Shown one piece after another: positions 43,920 to 56,010 of a DNA stretch of 64,000 nucleotides (within the stretch, counting starts at the first letter, position 1; the number at the start of each line of letters is the position of its first letter). Made by a program: the position numbers and the translations under genes. The stretch is from Bidens hawaiensis. Taxonomy: Eukaryota > Streptophyta > Magnoliopsida > Asterales > Asteraceae. The DNA lies in NCBI GenBank assembly GCA_021521415.1, contig JAIQDT010009079.1:1-64000 (forward strand), in the 5' to 3' direction. The notes beneath the pieces were generated by a model. It searched no databases and had not been told where the DNA came from. It saw only the letters and a list, made by a program, of their open reading frames with translations.

Positions 43920-44231
43920 CTATGTTACAGCGAATTAATTTTTATAAAAATGCAGCTTTCGACATCCCAGCATCACCCCTGAACACGTTCTAATATTTAA
44001 AACACTTTTACATACCTGGAAAGACGTGCACTCAAATCAACGCTTACCAAACTCTCAATTCACCAACTCTTCAACGAGCTCCCCACACTTGGCATTTACT
44101 ACACAATACTCGAGACGACAAATAGTACAAGACTCAATAAAAATAAAACAAACTGGACAGATACTTACAAACCTCGGGTTGCCTCCCGTAAGCCCTGAAT
44201 TTAAAGTCTACAGCTCGACAGTGCTTCGAAC

Positions 44232-45131
44232 TCAGTTATCTTCATAAACCGGTGAAGTCAATATAAAATTCACCGATTCCTCATCAAGCTCGTGTATGTC
44301 CTTCATCTCCAAATATGGCTTCAGTCTATAGCCATTTACCACTTGCCTCAAATGATCATCAAAATCTTCAATCTCATATTGACCATGATTTCCGATTCTT
44401 ACAATCAAATACGGGCCTATCCACTTACTTTTCAACTTACCCGGGAAGAGCTTCATCCTCGTGTTGTACAACCACACTGGTTGACAAACTTCAAAATTCT
44501 TCAACCGGATATTAGCATCATGAACTTTCTTCATTTTCGCCTTGTAAGCGGACGCGCAATCGTATGCCTCGTCTCTCAACTCCTCGATCTCGCACAAAGC
44601 CAATTTTCTCGCTTTACCTGCATCATCATAATCCATATTGACCTGTTTAGTAGCCCAAAACGCTCTTTGTGCAATTTCAACCGGTAAATGGCAATCCTTT
44701 CCATACACAAGTCTATAAGAAGTGGTTCCAATTGGCGTTTTATAAGCGGTTCGGTAGGCCCATAAGGCATCGGTCAACTTGGTTTACCAATCCTTTCGGT
44801 CCGTCCGAACAGTTTTTTGTAAAATCTGTTTTATTTGCCTTTTGGAAACCTCAACTTGTCCACTCGTTTGTGGATGTTAAGGAGTTGCAATCCTATGATC
44901 AACACCGTATCGTTTAAGCAATTTTCCGAATTTAAAATTCCTAAAATGAGATCCCCCATCACTTATGATGGTTCGGGGAACTCCAAATCTCGAAAAAATA
45001 TTACTTTGAACAAAATTGCAAATGATTGTGTGATCATTTGTCCTGGTGGCTATCGCTTCAACCCATTTAGAAACGTAATCGACAGCCACTAGGATATACA
45101 AATTACCGTGTGAATTCGGAAACAGGCCCAT
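44232..45131 (-). pseudogene. Athila integrase core and pol C-terminus
   Basis: Frame 44877-45131 holds the core: [36 protein letters not shown] (the second catalytic Asp) and a GVDHRIATP end. A stop replaces the next codon, but [15 protein letters not shown] with the catalytic Glu follows in 44778-44876. A second stop precedes the 181-codon frame 44232-44777 (DALWAYRTAYKTPIGTTSY, YGKDCHLPVE, PGKLKSKWIGPYLIVRI), the usual gypsy pol tail. No chromodomain is visible. Confidence 0.88.
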
Positions 45132-45143
45132 GAAATTGATCCC

Positions 45144-46316
45144 CTAGACATCAAAAATGTCAACAACTAGGATCGGGTTCAAGGGCATCTCGTCCCGCTT
45201 AGAAATACTCCCGAGTTGTTGACACTTTAAACAATGTGTCGCGAACTCGTGAGCATCCTTAAACAATGAAGGCCAAAAGGAACCACTCGTTAAAACTTTT
45301 CGAGCGGTTTTCTGGCCACTGAAATGACCACCACACGCAGACGAATGCACGTGTACCAACACTGATCTGACATCCTCCTCGGGTATGCATCGTCTGATCA
45401 TCTGATCTGCACCAATTTTAAACAAATCCGGATCGTCCCAGATGTACTGTTCAGCTTGGGACATCAACTGTTTCTTCTTTCTCCTTGGCCAATGCTCTGG
45501 TAAATCACCTGCAACTTTAAAATTAACAATATGAGCAAACCAAGGATTTTGTGAAACTGCCAGGATATGCTCATCCGGGAAAGACTCGTTAATGGGCCCA
45601 TCAGTGTTCCCATTTTCCACCATAATTCGGGACAAGTGATCTGCAACAACATTTTCACTCCCTTTATTGTCCCGAAACTCTAGATCAAATTCCTGCAATA
45701 GCAAAACCCATCTGATAAGCCTCGGTTTTGCATCCTCTTTATCCATGAGGTACCTGACAGCATAATGGTCAGAATATATAATAACTTTACTACCCCAAAT
45801 ATAAGACCGGAATTTATCTAGAGCATATACTACTGCTAGTAACTCCTTCTCGGTTGTGGTATAATTTAATTGAACATCCGAGAGGGTTTTACTTGCATAG
45901 TATATAGCAACGGGTTTCTTGTCAACCCGTTGACCCAAAACATCCCCGACCGCATAATCACTTGCATCACACATTATTTCAAAAGGTAAACTCCAATCGG
46001 GTGATTGCAAGATCGGGGCTTCAACTAATTTCAATTTCAAAATGTCAAAAGCCTTAGCACATTCATCATTGAAGTCAAACGGGGCATCCTTAAGCAATAA
46101 ATTACATAAGGGTTTGGTAATGTCACTAAAACCCTTAATAACCCAGAAATGATCTAATGCCTTTGACATTGGTGGGATGAGGTAGAGTAGAAATGACTTG
46201 GATTTTAGCCCGGTCCACCTCGATCCCCCGACTCGAAACGACATGGCCCAATACAATTCCCTCTTGGACCATAAAATGGCTCTTTTCCCAACTAAGAACC
46301 AAGTTCGTTTCGACAC
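45144..46316 (-). pseudogene. Athila RNase H and integrase N-terminus
   Basis: A 390-codon open frame. The RT connection ([19 protein letters not shown]) leads into RNase H ([48 protein letters not shown]), then [16 protein letters not shown]. The integrase zinc domain follows ([40 protein letters not shown]). A TAG after DIFDV ends it and separates the catalytic core. The first ~40 codons are out of phase with RT, so the true domain starts near 46135. Confidence 0.9.
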
Positions 46317-46437
46317 ATCTTTTCAAAAAATTTTCGAGTTGGTTTAAACATGACTCGAAAGATGTGCCGAAAATTGAAAAATCATCCATGAAAATTTCCA
46401 AAGACTCCCCCACCATATCTGAAAAGATACTCATCAT
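46135..46437 (-). pseudogene. Athila reverse transcriptase, 3' half only
   Basis: It contains the palm motif IFMDDFSIFG (the Athila form of the YxDD box) and SFLGY. Upstream, at about 46438-46530, the frame jumps from a protease-to-RT linker (MRGDCPPWSVQVEPLPE) straight to MMSIFSDMVGESLE. The fingers and first part of the palm are therefore missing: an internal deletion of several hundred bases compared with complete Athila RT. Confidence 0.85.
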
Positions 46438-46530
46438 GCACCTCTGGAAGCGGTTCCACCTGAACTGACCATGGTGGACAGTCTCCTCTCATAGCTGCGA
46501 TCTCCATTTGTCTTTCCTCCTCTTCAGCAA

Positions 46531-47346
46531 CTAGTATGTTTCCACCTGTAACCTGTCAAACAAAAAACACGTCTCCGCTGTGCCATCTGAGCTGACGACA
46601 GAGTCATATAGCGGGATGCACTCGTCAATGACATCAGCCATGAAGCACTCGTCATCGACCCGAGAATTATTTCCACGTGTGAAAACATTAATTCTCAACT
46701 TAAGGTTACCGAATGCCATGTCAACAGTACCATTTCTACAATTAATGTTGGCATTTGCGGTAGCCAAAAATGGTCTACCGAGGATAACCGTGGGCTGTTT
46801 GGTCCTCTCACCCGAAACATAATCGAGGACCAAAAGGTCAACTGGAAAGTAAAAGTCTTCCACGTTGACGATAACGTCAGTCAATACTCCTCGGGGCAGT
46901 TTCGGTGTCTGGTCAGCCAAGACAACCGTGGTGGCACCCGCATGAAGCGGGCCAAAATCGTACTGATCGTATAAACTGCCCGGGAGAACACTGATGCTAG
47001 CTCTAAGATCTAGAAGCGCCCGAGTCGTTTTAAAATCACCCACTTGAATGGGTATAATGGGCGTTCCCGGATCTTGTAGCTTGGGCGGAAGAGCGCCCGA
47101 AAGAATTGCACTCACATTATTGGTAAAATCAATCTGTTTAGGAATCTTATGACTCCTTTTCTGTGTGCACAATTCCTTCAAATACTTAGCATAGGCGGGA
47201 ATTTTTTTTATGGCATCTAAAAGAGGGATGTTAATTTTGACTTGTTTAAACGTTTCCCACATTTCTTCTTGTTGCAGGCCTCGTTTTGATGTCGTCTTCG
47301 CCTTTGATGGCGCCAACAAAGCATCGGGATATGGAACGGTTTTCAC
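46531..47346 (-). pseudogene. Athila protease region
   Basis: A 271-codon frame. The linker MWETFKQVKINIPLLDAIKK, then IPAYAKYLKELCTQKR, is typical of Athila. The retropepsin core follows: TTRALLDLRASISVLPGSLY, where the family usually has D-L-G-A-S (Gly is Arg here), and later TVILGRPFLATANANI. The frame is contiguous with gag only after removal of the inserted element at 47377-50653; a TAG at 50728 lies between them. Confidence 0.85.
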
Positions 47347-47376
47347 CTTTTCCTTATCCTTAGAGTTGTTGGTGTC

Positions 47377-50300
47377 TGTAACACCCCGTAACCGCAGCGG
47401 AAACGTACACGGGATGCAACAGACACATCTGATATCAACAGCATTGCTTATAAAGAAAATACCACTACATTAATTTATAACATATTACATTGTTGCGAGT
47501 TTCGTTACTGTCTAGGTGTTACACACATATTTTACCGATAAGACATTAATAAATTCATTACAAAACATAGAGCAGCAAGCTTCCAACAGGTAGCACAGAT
47601 AGTTAAGCACATATCAATCATTCCAACTTGGGCATACCTAGAAAACATGTAAAGAAAACGGGTCAACTACAAATAGTTGGTGAGTTTCACTATTTTAAAT
47701 AAACACTGACAAATCATTTTAATAATCATTTATTAGCAATATAATCATGCTGGGAACTATGTTACCCCAAAACATTTCCATTAATCTTCTGGGAACTATG
47801 TTACCCCAGGACAATAATAACCTCTGGGAACTACGTTACCCCAGAACAATAATAACCCCTGGGAACTATGTTACCCCAGAACAATAAATACCCCTGGGAA
47901 CTATGTTACCCCAGAACAATAATAACACCTGGGAACTATGTTACCCCAGAACAATAATAACCCCTGGGAACTATGTTACCCCAGAACAATAACAACCCCT
48001 GGGAACTATGTTACCCCAGAACAATAACACCTGATAAACAATTTATATATTCTGTGCATCAAACCATATATATATAAATATACAAGTATTTCCATACGAT
48101 CGGTATGTACTTAAATACTTTAAATAAGACATGTTTTCCGCCCCGGGAAAATATATTTAAAAACAGTTCATTAAAAGGGGCTCGTGAAAACTCACCTTTT
48201 TGTGAGTCTGTGGGTAATACAATGAACAGCTACGTACCTGGATCTGTAATATAATATCTAGTCGTTACTATATAATTCCCATATCTTAAATACTTATTAA
48301 TCGATACATCTGGGGACATTGTTAATCCAGTACTGTACTCGATCCGGGGACAATGTTAACCCCGTGACACTTCTAAGGACTCAGATTGTAACATTGCTTA
48401 GAGTTTGACAGTCAAAATTATCATTTTTATGTTTTCTTCGATTCGCGTGCCTAGCACGGTTATCCGTTTATTAAGTTTCAAAAAATGAGTTTGGTCACAC
48501 CCGACCCAAAAATGGTGTTTGACTGTTAATTTAGTTAAAGTGATGAAATTATAGCTCGGTTTGACACCCCGTTTGGCCGCGGGGCCCGTTTCCGTCATTT
48601 AGGTGCCGGAAACAGTAAAATCGGGTAAAATTACCCAAATCATCCGAATTATTTTCGGATGATTTATTTTTACTTAATTTACTTAGTTTTATGAAAATGG
48701 TCCATTTTTAGGTTTTTTATATACCAGTCAGCTCGCTTATGCGAGTTTTGCAGGTTTACACGTTTTAAGCTTTAAATATTTGTTTTTATGTTCATTTTAG
48801 CACAAATAATTACCCGTTTAGTCTCGGGTCTTGAAATTTAGCACAAAACTTATTTTGACAGAAAGAAAATTTTACAAAATTTTCCAGATTTATTTTCCTA
48901 AATTTACATTTATTTATCTATTTTCAAACCTTTTTAATACACTAAATATGTCAAAAATACCAAAACACTTTAGAAAAAATCCCAAATTTTTCTGGGATGA
49001 TCCTTGCCATCCTCATAACTCCCTGGAATTTTTCCAGAATTTAAAACTCATTTTTCAAGCCATTTTCACCCAAAACCGAGCTAGAAAGCCCTAGAACTCG
49101 TTTCACCGAAAAGCCTACTTAGACTTTTCCAACTGAGCTCAAATTTTGTGGGTGACTTTTATATGTTATAAAAAACTTATCTTAAATTTTCCAGAATTTT
49201 TCATCATGTTTAGCTATTTTTCACTATTTTTGGCCAAAACCGAGCATTAAATTCACCAAATATTCATCTTTTATCCAAAAATTACCAAAAATTCACAGAT
49301 CTCATATTTTCATGTGTAGATCATCTCTGTGAAATTTCGTGACCCGACTCTAAGCGTGCTACAATCTGTCCAAATTTCATATACACACGAAAACCGAACT
49401 ATCTTGTGTTTTCTAGCTTTAGATCGCAAAGATCTTGGTTTCTAGCCTTTGCTAGCCGCTAGATACAACACTTACAAGCACAATAACACTATACCAAGCA
49501 AACTATACCAACAATCAAACCATTTCTTTCATAGTGTCGGTTTTTATGTAAAAACAAAGGTTTTAACCGTAAAAATCCGTTCTCGACTCTTTTTACTCAT
49601 TTCTTGGACCAAGATCCCTTGTATAACATGTATACATCTCTTGATCATGCAAGAGTCGGTTTCATCTCGGACTTTTACCCGTCTTTCACATGGAAAACTC
49701 ATTTTACACGATTTCAACCGTAAAATTTCGTTCTAAACACTTTTAACTCATCACTTGGATCAAGATCCTTTGTATAACTTGTATACATCCCTTGATCACA
49801 CGAGAATCGGTTCCATCTCGGGTTTTCACCCATTTTTCACATGAAACTTCCTTTTCTCAAGATTATAGAGTTAGAAACAAGAATCAAGCATTAAAAACAT
49901 GTTTTATACCTTCAAATCTTTGGTTGGAGATCAAGAAATTGGATGGATGTTTGAAGATTTGAGAGAGTTTGAGAGAGTTTTGTTGTTAGAAAAAGAAAAA
50001 ATGGAATGATAATAATAATAATATGGACCGATCGGTCCTATTAGGGTGGGGGGGGTGGGGCCCTCTCATCAATTCTAGGCCACATATCCAGATTACGCAA
50101 TCTGGATAATGTTGTGGATAGTCTGGTTCAGTTCGTCTCTCGTTTAAACGCGTACTTCGGCTTAAAACGAGTCTAAAATGGTCGTTTTTCGGGTTAAAAT
50201 AAAATTTACATAAAACCGACTTAAAAACTTAAACCATGACATTTATTGACTTAAAACATCATATTAATAATAATTATGCATCTTTTTCGGCTTGATTGAT

Positions 50301-50653
50301 CATCTCTTGCTTGGTTTGGTATTAAAGGTTCCGTTTAACGTACCGACGTATCATTAAATCGAAATCCTTTTTTCTGTGCTATAATTCACTTATCCCGAAG
50401 CCTTAATGCTTCGTAAACATTACTAAACATCATATATTTCGTCTATAGCGTAATTCCCGATCCGTTCGGGTTTCAATAACCGATCATTGGTTGATCGTAA
50501 TTCCAATACGATTCACTATATAATTGAGTATGATTCATACTGTGAACCATATATATTCGTATAAACGTGCTATAACTCATATAATCAATATTAAATAACA
50601 CGTAAATAGTATATTCCGGCTAGGGTATACCTGGATTTGCCGGAATCGTTACA
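47377..50653. mobile_element. Probable solo LTR (3.3 kb) nested in Athila
   Basis: It starts TGTAACACCCCG and ends GGAATCGTTACA, with TG...CA ends. It is flanked by GTGTC on both sides (47372-47376 and 50654-50658). There are no coding motifs of gag or pol inside 3277 bp. A solo LTR is the simplest reading; a large non-autonomous element without recognisable second LTR is the alternative. It contains an eight-copy minisatellite near the left end. Confidence 0.75.
47749..48027. repeat. Minisatellite, eight ~35-bp units
   Basis: Units read CTGGGAACTATGTTACCCCA followed by GAACAATAATAACC. Each contains the imperfect inverted pair TGGGaac...gttaCCCCA. Looser relatives (GGGGACATTGTTAATCC, GGGGACAATGTTAACCCC) occur at 48312 and 48347. 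Confidence 0.92.
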
Positions 50654-50727
50654 GTGTCATCCTTCGGAACCGATTTGTTATTTTTAGTTTCACTTTTATT
50701 AGGTTTATTTAGTTCAATCGGTTCCGG

Positions 50728-52380
50728 CTAGTCATCACTGACGAGGGTTTCATCAACTTCCTCCACCACCCCATCAACCAATGGTGGTGGACCCCCAACC
50801 TGGTTATCATATTTCTTACCATTACGTAAAATACTTACCTGGTTGACGTGCTTTTTCGAACTTGAACTGTGATGATTCGGGTTGACTGTGGTGTCGCTCA
50901 GAAGTTGGCCCGCATTCTTTTGTAATTTTGCCATTACTGAAGCAAGCTGACCAATTTGCTTCATCATTGCCTTTGACGATTTATCCCGTAACTCGAACTG
51001 TTGTTTCGTTTCGGTTTTATGATCAGTCATGACTTTCAACAACGCGTCCAACTTCGAGTGTACTGACTCATCCGAATTACCCGAGGAACCTTTCTTCTGT
51101 TCCTGATTACCCGAAGAATATCCGCCCTGGTTACCGTCTCTGTTATACCCCCGATTCTGATTACTCGAACCCTGCTGATAACCGCTCTGACGGTAATTAC
51201 CCTGCGATCTGTTCTGGCTCGATCCCTAAAAGTTCGGGTTCAACTGAGAAGACGCGTTCCCATAACGAAAATTCGGGTGGTTCCTCAGGCCCGGGTGATA
51301 TATGTTCGAATTGAACCCTTGGCCTTTGGAATCCACGTAAGTATAATTGACCTCCTCGGTATCATCTTCCTCGTCATCATAAAACTCGAGGCAATTTTCT
51401 ACCTTATGCCCGAGTTCACCACAATCTTCACAAACCGGGAATTTAACACCAACTTTCCCGACCTCTCTCTTCTTACCCTTTTTTAACTCAGCCAGTTCAC
51501 GTTCCAACTCAGTAATTCTCGCGGACTCACTCGCGACTGACTTAACGGATTTTGATGAATTACCACGTCTTCGTCTTTCAGCTGCTGCTTCTGCCTTGGA
51601 ATCTTCATACATAAATTCTAAAAATTCCCAATCATCTTCCTCGGGATGATTCAACAACTGATCATTACACGAGGCCTTAAGATGCTTTCGGTCCTCGTAT
51701 GTCAAACCATCAACGAAACACTTTACCAGTTCCCACAGTTCGATCTGGTGATGTGGGCATTTCCTGATCATGTCTTTGTACCTGGTAAAGGCTTCATGAA
51801 ATAACTCACCAGGTAACTGTGAAAAGTGACGAATGTCGGAACGGGGCTTGGTAGTCTTCGACTGTGAATAAAACTCGTTTAAGAAAACTTGTTGCATCTC
51901 GGCCCAATTTCTAATACTATGCATCGGCAGCGAATTAAACCATAATTTTGCTTTGTCTTTTAACGAGAACTAGAATAACCGCAACCGGACTTCATCCTGA
52001 TCGAACGTACCATCACCAATAGACCCGAAAATAGCCGAAAACTCGGTTAAGTGTGAATACGGGTCTTCCGAAGCCATCCCGTTGAACTGAGGAACGATGT
52101 TGATGTAGGATGGTCGGGACCTGAAAGTTTGCCATCCCGACACTCGTTCCTGTGGAACCAACGGGGATGCTCTGTCTGAGATAGCCGGTCTGAACCGACT
52201 GTTAACACCATGAGCTGGGGCTATGTAATTTCTCATATGCCCCCTGGGGTTTCCCATACCGCCCCAGTTAACTGGAATACCACGAACTCTATCGGGCCGT
52301 TCCGCCCGATTTACCCTTTCTCGACCTCTCCCGTTTCTGTTGTCTGCTTCAGCCCGTCTTCGTTTAACAGGCTCCTCCAC
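50728..52380 (-). pseudogene. Athila gag
   Basis: The frames 51970-52380, 51226-51924 and 50728-51051 form a gag split by stops. In order: a basic N-terminal stretch, YINIVPQFNGMASEDPYSHL, then FSLKDKAKLWFNSLP around a stop near 51968. The capsid core follows (FLNEFYSQSKTTKPRSDIRH, KCFVDGLTYEDRKHLKASC), with a CCHC-like knuckle (CEDCGELGHKVENC) and a Gln/Asn-rich tail. A TAG near 51226 and another at 50728 break the frame. Confidence 0.88.
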
Positions 52381-53093
52381 CTCATCTTCATAATTATTAT
52401 CACCCTCAATCTCTGGTCACCAACCTCGTTCTCGGGCTCAACCACCCGATTCCACATAACCCATCGATCTACCTCATCATCAGCTGCCCGAAAACCTTCA
52501 TCTCCATTATTATCTTCAACCTCATCCTCATCTTCAGTCGGAACACTTGGTTGAACATCGTCAATATTTATCCAAACTCGGCGGTTGGGGTTATTGTTTG
52601 GAGCCGATGGTCCTGCTTGGTCAAAGTTGAGGTTTAGGTTTCGGTTTAAGTTTCGGTTTCGATTTTGGTTTCGGGTTCTAGAAGCACGAGCTGAGTTGTT
52701 TTGAGCATTTTGGTTGTTTTGCTCGTTCTAGTTATTGAAAATTGGTGGTGGAGGCATGTTTTCTGGGTGAAACTGGTTATTCTGTGGGAGTGGGTTTTGG
52801 TTTTGGTTCTGGTTTTCGTTTTGGTTCTGGTTTCGGTTTTGGTCTTCCATCTCAGAATTTCTGTTTTGTACTCGGTTCTGCCGAGCTAACCTCTCGATTT
52901 AGGGCTCGTAAATTAACGGAGATTGTCGTCCCAAATGGCGGGTGCGCATAAACCTGTAATCTGCACAACTAACACAACCCGCGTAAAATGAAAAAATACA
53001 AATAAAATAAGGTAAAATAAAATTTAAACAAAAAACTCAAAATTAAAATAAACACGAAAATCAAATAACAAGAAAAACAAAAAGCGCACTAAC
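52381..53093 (-). other. Athila gag N-terminal region and leader
   Basis: On the minus strand it encodes Asn/Gln/Arg-rich low-complexity protein in another frame (NRNLNLNFDQAG, DVQPSVPTEDEDEVEDNN). This is likely the original gag N-terminus, joined to the body only through a frameshift near 52400. The GGTTTTGG-type runs at 52630-52850 are the cause. The leader up to the primer site is AT-rich. Confidence 0.55.
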
Positions 53094-53111
53094 TCCCCGG
53101 CAACGGCACCA
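53094..53111 (-). other. Primer-binding site of the Athila-type element
   Basis: On the minus strand TGGTGCCGTTGCCGGGGA lies three bases after the 5' LTR. Athila and Tat elements use TGGCGCCGTTGCCGGGGA, matching tRNA-Asp; here one base differs. Confidence 0.85.
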
Positions 53112-53114
53112 TTT

Positions 53115-54272
53115 TGATGACCGTCGTTTGAGTCAATCAAAAACCTAATTATTCTAAATAGTTAGAGCAAGTGGGGTATCGTATCACAAGGAGTATGTGG
53201 TCAATGTATTCGTGTAACAGATTTCTAATTATAAAGTGACTGGTTTTTAGTGCTGATCACACAAGCAATTAAAGTGAGTTTAGAGAACTAAGTAATGAAC
53301 AAGTAAACGAATTTCAAACAGTTAACAAAGCAAATCACACCCGGGAATTCAAGTAAGCAACCAACAGTATCTCATTCAACCTAACCGATTAACTATTGAC
53401 GATTAACTGAAAACTGATCAATAAGACAAAACCTTAGACATCAACAATTACTTTACACACGGCACTGGTTATCAAACAGTCCTTGCCAGTGTGACTCAGT
53501 TAAGGTTAATTGTATGTTTTATCGTATTCAATCTAACCAAACAGTTATATGACTAATTATCTAGCAATTGGTAACAGATCGTTCAGTCCAACGTAAACCT
53601 AAACCGACCGAACACTCAGAAATACCAAACATCAATAATCATATATTAATCATCAATAACAAAACACAAGTGTTCATAATCACATGAGAAAAACTGTAAA
53701 AGGTTACAAACTATACATCCCGGGTGCGATTCTAGGAGATTAGCCGAGCCTAGACATCATTGAATCTTCGATATGGATGATAGGAACCATATGTATGGTC
53801 TTGACACGAGCTAGGATAGTGGAAATCGCCTTCTTGGACTGCTGGAATCGCCTCTTGGTCGTCAAAACGGAGTTGGGGTTGTTTTCCATGAAAGATATTA
53901 TTTAACCCTTGTTTTCCCGTCTGCACCCCCCATCGCGATACGCGATGGGGTCTTCAATGGTCCATCGCGTATCGCGATGGACCAGAAAGTCAAAGCTTAT
54001 TTTAAACCCCATAGCGATACGCTATGGGTCTTCAAGCGAGCCCATCGCGTATCGCGATGGGTCTCCTCGCCAGCAAACATCATTAAACTTCTCGTTTCGC
54101 GTGTTGGACATCCCGGGTCTTCATTCCGTGCTACAACAGGTCCATATTGAGTACTTTAACGCCTGTGACCTGAAATCCAATAATACACGTATGAAGTATC
54201 GATAGTTCTAGAGTAAACAGTTAAAACTAAACAATAAACGAACTAAAACATATACAAATTAACCGACCATCA
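53115..54272 (-). repeat. 5' LTR of the Athila-type element
   Basis: 1158 bp. The hairpin cluster is at 53928-53950, 53958-53984, 54008-54028 and 54041-54061, all perfect in this copy. The end ACCATCA is followed by the duplication CAAAG. Confidence 0.93.
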
Positions 54273-54997
54273 CAAAGTACCGTGTGTCAATTCTTGGCAG
54301 GTAAAGAACATTTTTAAAATTGTTAGCATGACAAATATTCTTGAAGTTTTGAATACCATAAATATCTTTTGTTCTTCTTCCTAATATTTAGCTTCACATG
54401 TAGGTGAAGAAATACATAGATGTTTATACAGATTCATCGGTTATAGGATTCTCAATCGATGATTTAAAGCATGTGCAAGAAATGTATTCTCAGGCAGTCA
54501 ATTGGTCAACAGATTCCTTGCATGATGGCATGTCATCATTTGATGCTCTGAAAAAGCAAATAGATTTATATTCTAATTTTCTGGCAAGTGTTGCTGACCT
54601 GTTACGAACTAAGTTCACAGAATTTGATCTAAGGAAGATGGGTATTGGTTTTAGCATATTATTGGCATCCATATTCTTTCATTTATTTGTCATCAAGCGG
54701 GTTGATGACATGTACATAACCGATTTTCACTACCATGAAGTTAATACTGTTTCATTTGGGATGGTTGTTAGTTGCATTATAGTGGCCGCACGTGCATGTA
54801 GCTTCTTGTCGAATAGTTACGTATGTAAGTCCTGACTGTGATTTTATATTTTCAACTTTTGTTCTCTTACTTCGATCAATGGTTGACTCGTTTTTTCTGA
54901 AACAGTGGAAGAAGGAAAAATGACGAGTTTTCTTTTGGCCTCTATTGGCATGCTGGTCTTACGCCATTCAATCATGACAAAAAAGATGATATCTGAA

Positions 54998-56010
54998 GTA
55001 AGTATTCAATATGACATAGGAATTCTCAAATAGATATGGCCTTTATTCATTTTATTTATCTACATTTTTAGAGGTGGGCTAGGTGGCAATGCCGAACCGT
55101 TTACTTGTGCATGGGTCAATACGGTTTATGTTTTATCTCTAAATCAAACTAGCTTAAAATCAACAAATTAGCTTAAATTCATATAACTTGGCTTAAAATC
55201 AAATAAACTGGCTGGAAACATGTTAAATGGGTTGAATCAGGTCTGTAAATGAACTTAACGTTCAGTAAACCTTTTAGTGGCTGGTTCGTTTATTAACCCA
55301 TTTCCTCCGGAAACAACTCTTGGCAACCCGATATTTAAGGAAGCACAGCTAACCTAAGCGGGGGCAGAATCAATGACCCAAGATTTGGGAGTCAAGGAAC
55401 TGGAAGACAGACACACGGTGGACTGACCTCTTTAGGCAAGAGAGGCGGTAGGAAGAGAGCCATTAGAAAAAATAAAATAAAATGATATGAATCAAATATC
55501 TGAGTTCTGGGTTAATAAACGAACAAGCATGAACAAAAAAATTTGTTCATTTAGTTAAACGAATGGGAACATGAACACATTTATTGTTCGTTCATTTAAA
55601 TTCGTTTATATCCATTTAAAGTTTTTTTGGCCTATTACAACTTAGTCTAGTTTTAGTAACTTTTAGGTTCAACACATTGTTTTCCACGTTACCTTAAAAC
55701 TATTTTAGTCTAGTTATACTTGTACATCTATTTTTCGTTCGCTAACTTTCGTAAAGCCTTCTTTTATACCGTATAAGATTCATAAAACCTCTAAGTCATA
55801 TTATTGATATTAGTTTTTTTAATCATATTTGACGCACTATTCATCAATAAAATTTGTAGAAAAATTTTTCTGGTACAGCACAACACGACGCATACAAAAA
55901 GACCCGTTTTGACCTATTACCCGGCCCACCCATTTCCGACCTCCAATTTTTGCTTATCAAGTAATATATGCAGAATATATTCTCATGGGTTGACTTTTTG
56001 TTGTTTACAG
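54998..56010. other. Long PIG-O intron with unassigned repeat-like DNA
   Basis: About 1 kb between exons ending ATATCTGAA|GTAAGT and starting CAG|GCTGCTGC. A stretch at 55080-55270 repeats 'cttaaaatcaa.aa.ctggctt'. No gene inside. Confidence 0.5.

Larger units (their letters stand above)
37918..54272 (-). mobile_element. Athila-type Ty3/gypsy retrotransposon, 16.4 kb, in a PIG-O exon
   Basis: Both LTRs are 1158 bp, begin TGATGACC and end ACCATCA (plus strand), and differ by about two dozen substitutions by eye. CAAAG flanks the element exactly (37913-37917 and 54273-54277). Read on the minus strand the order is LTR, tRNA-Asp-type primer site, gag, protease, RT, RNase H, integrase, an extra ORF after pol, polypurine tract and LTR. 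Net of a nested 3.3-kb insertion it is about 13 kb. Many stops and an internal RT deletion make it inactive. The extra ORF, the DLxAS protease and the FMDDFS RT motif place it with Athila/Tat elements. Confidence 0.92.
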
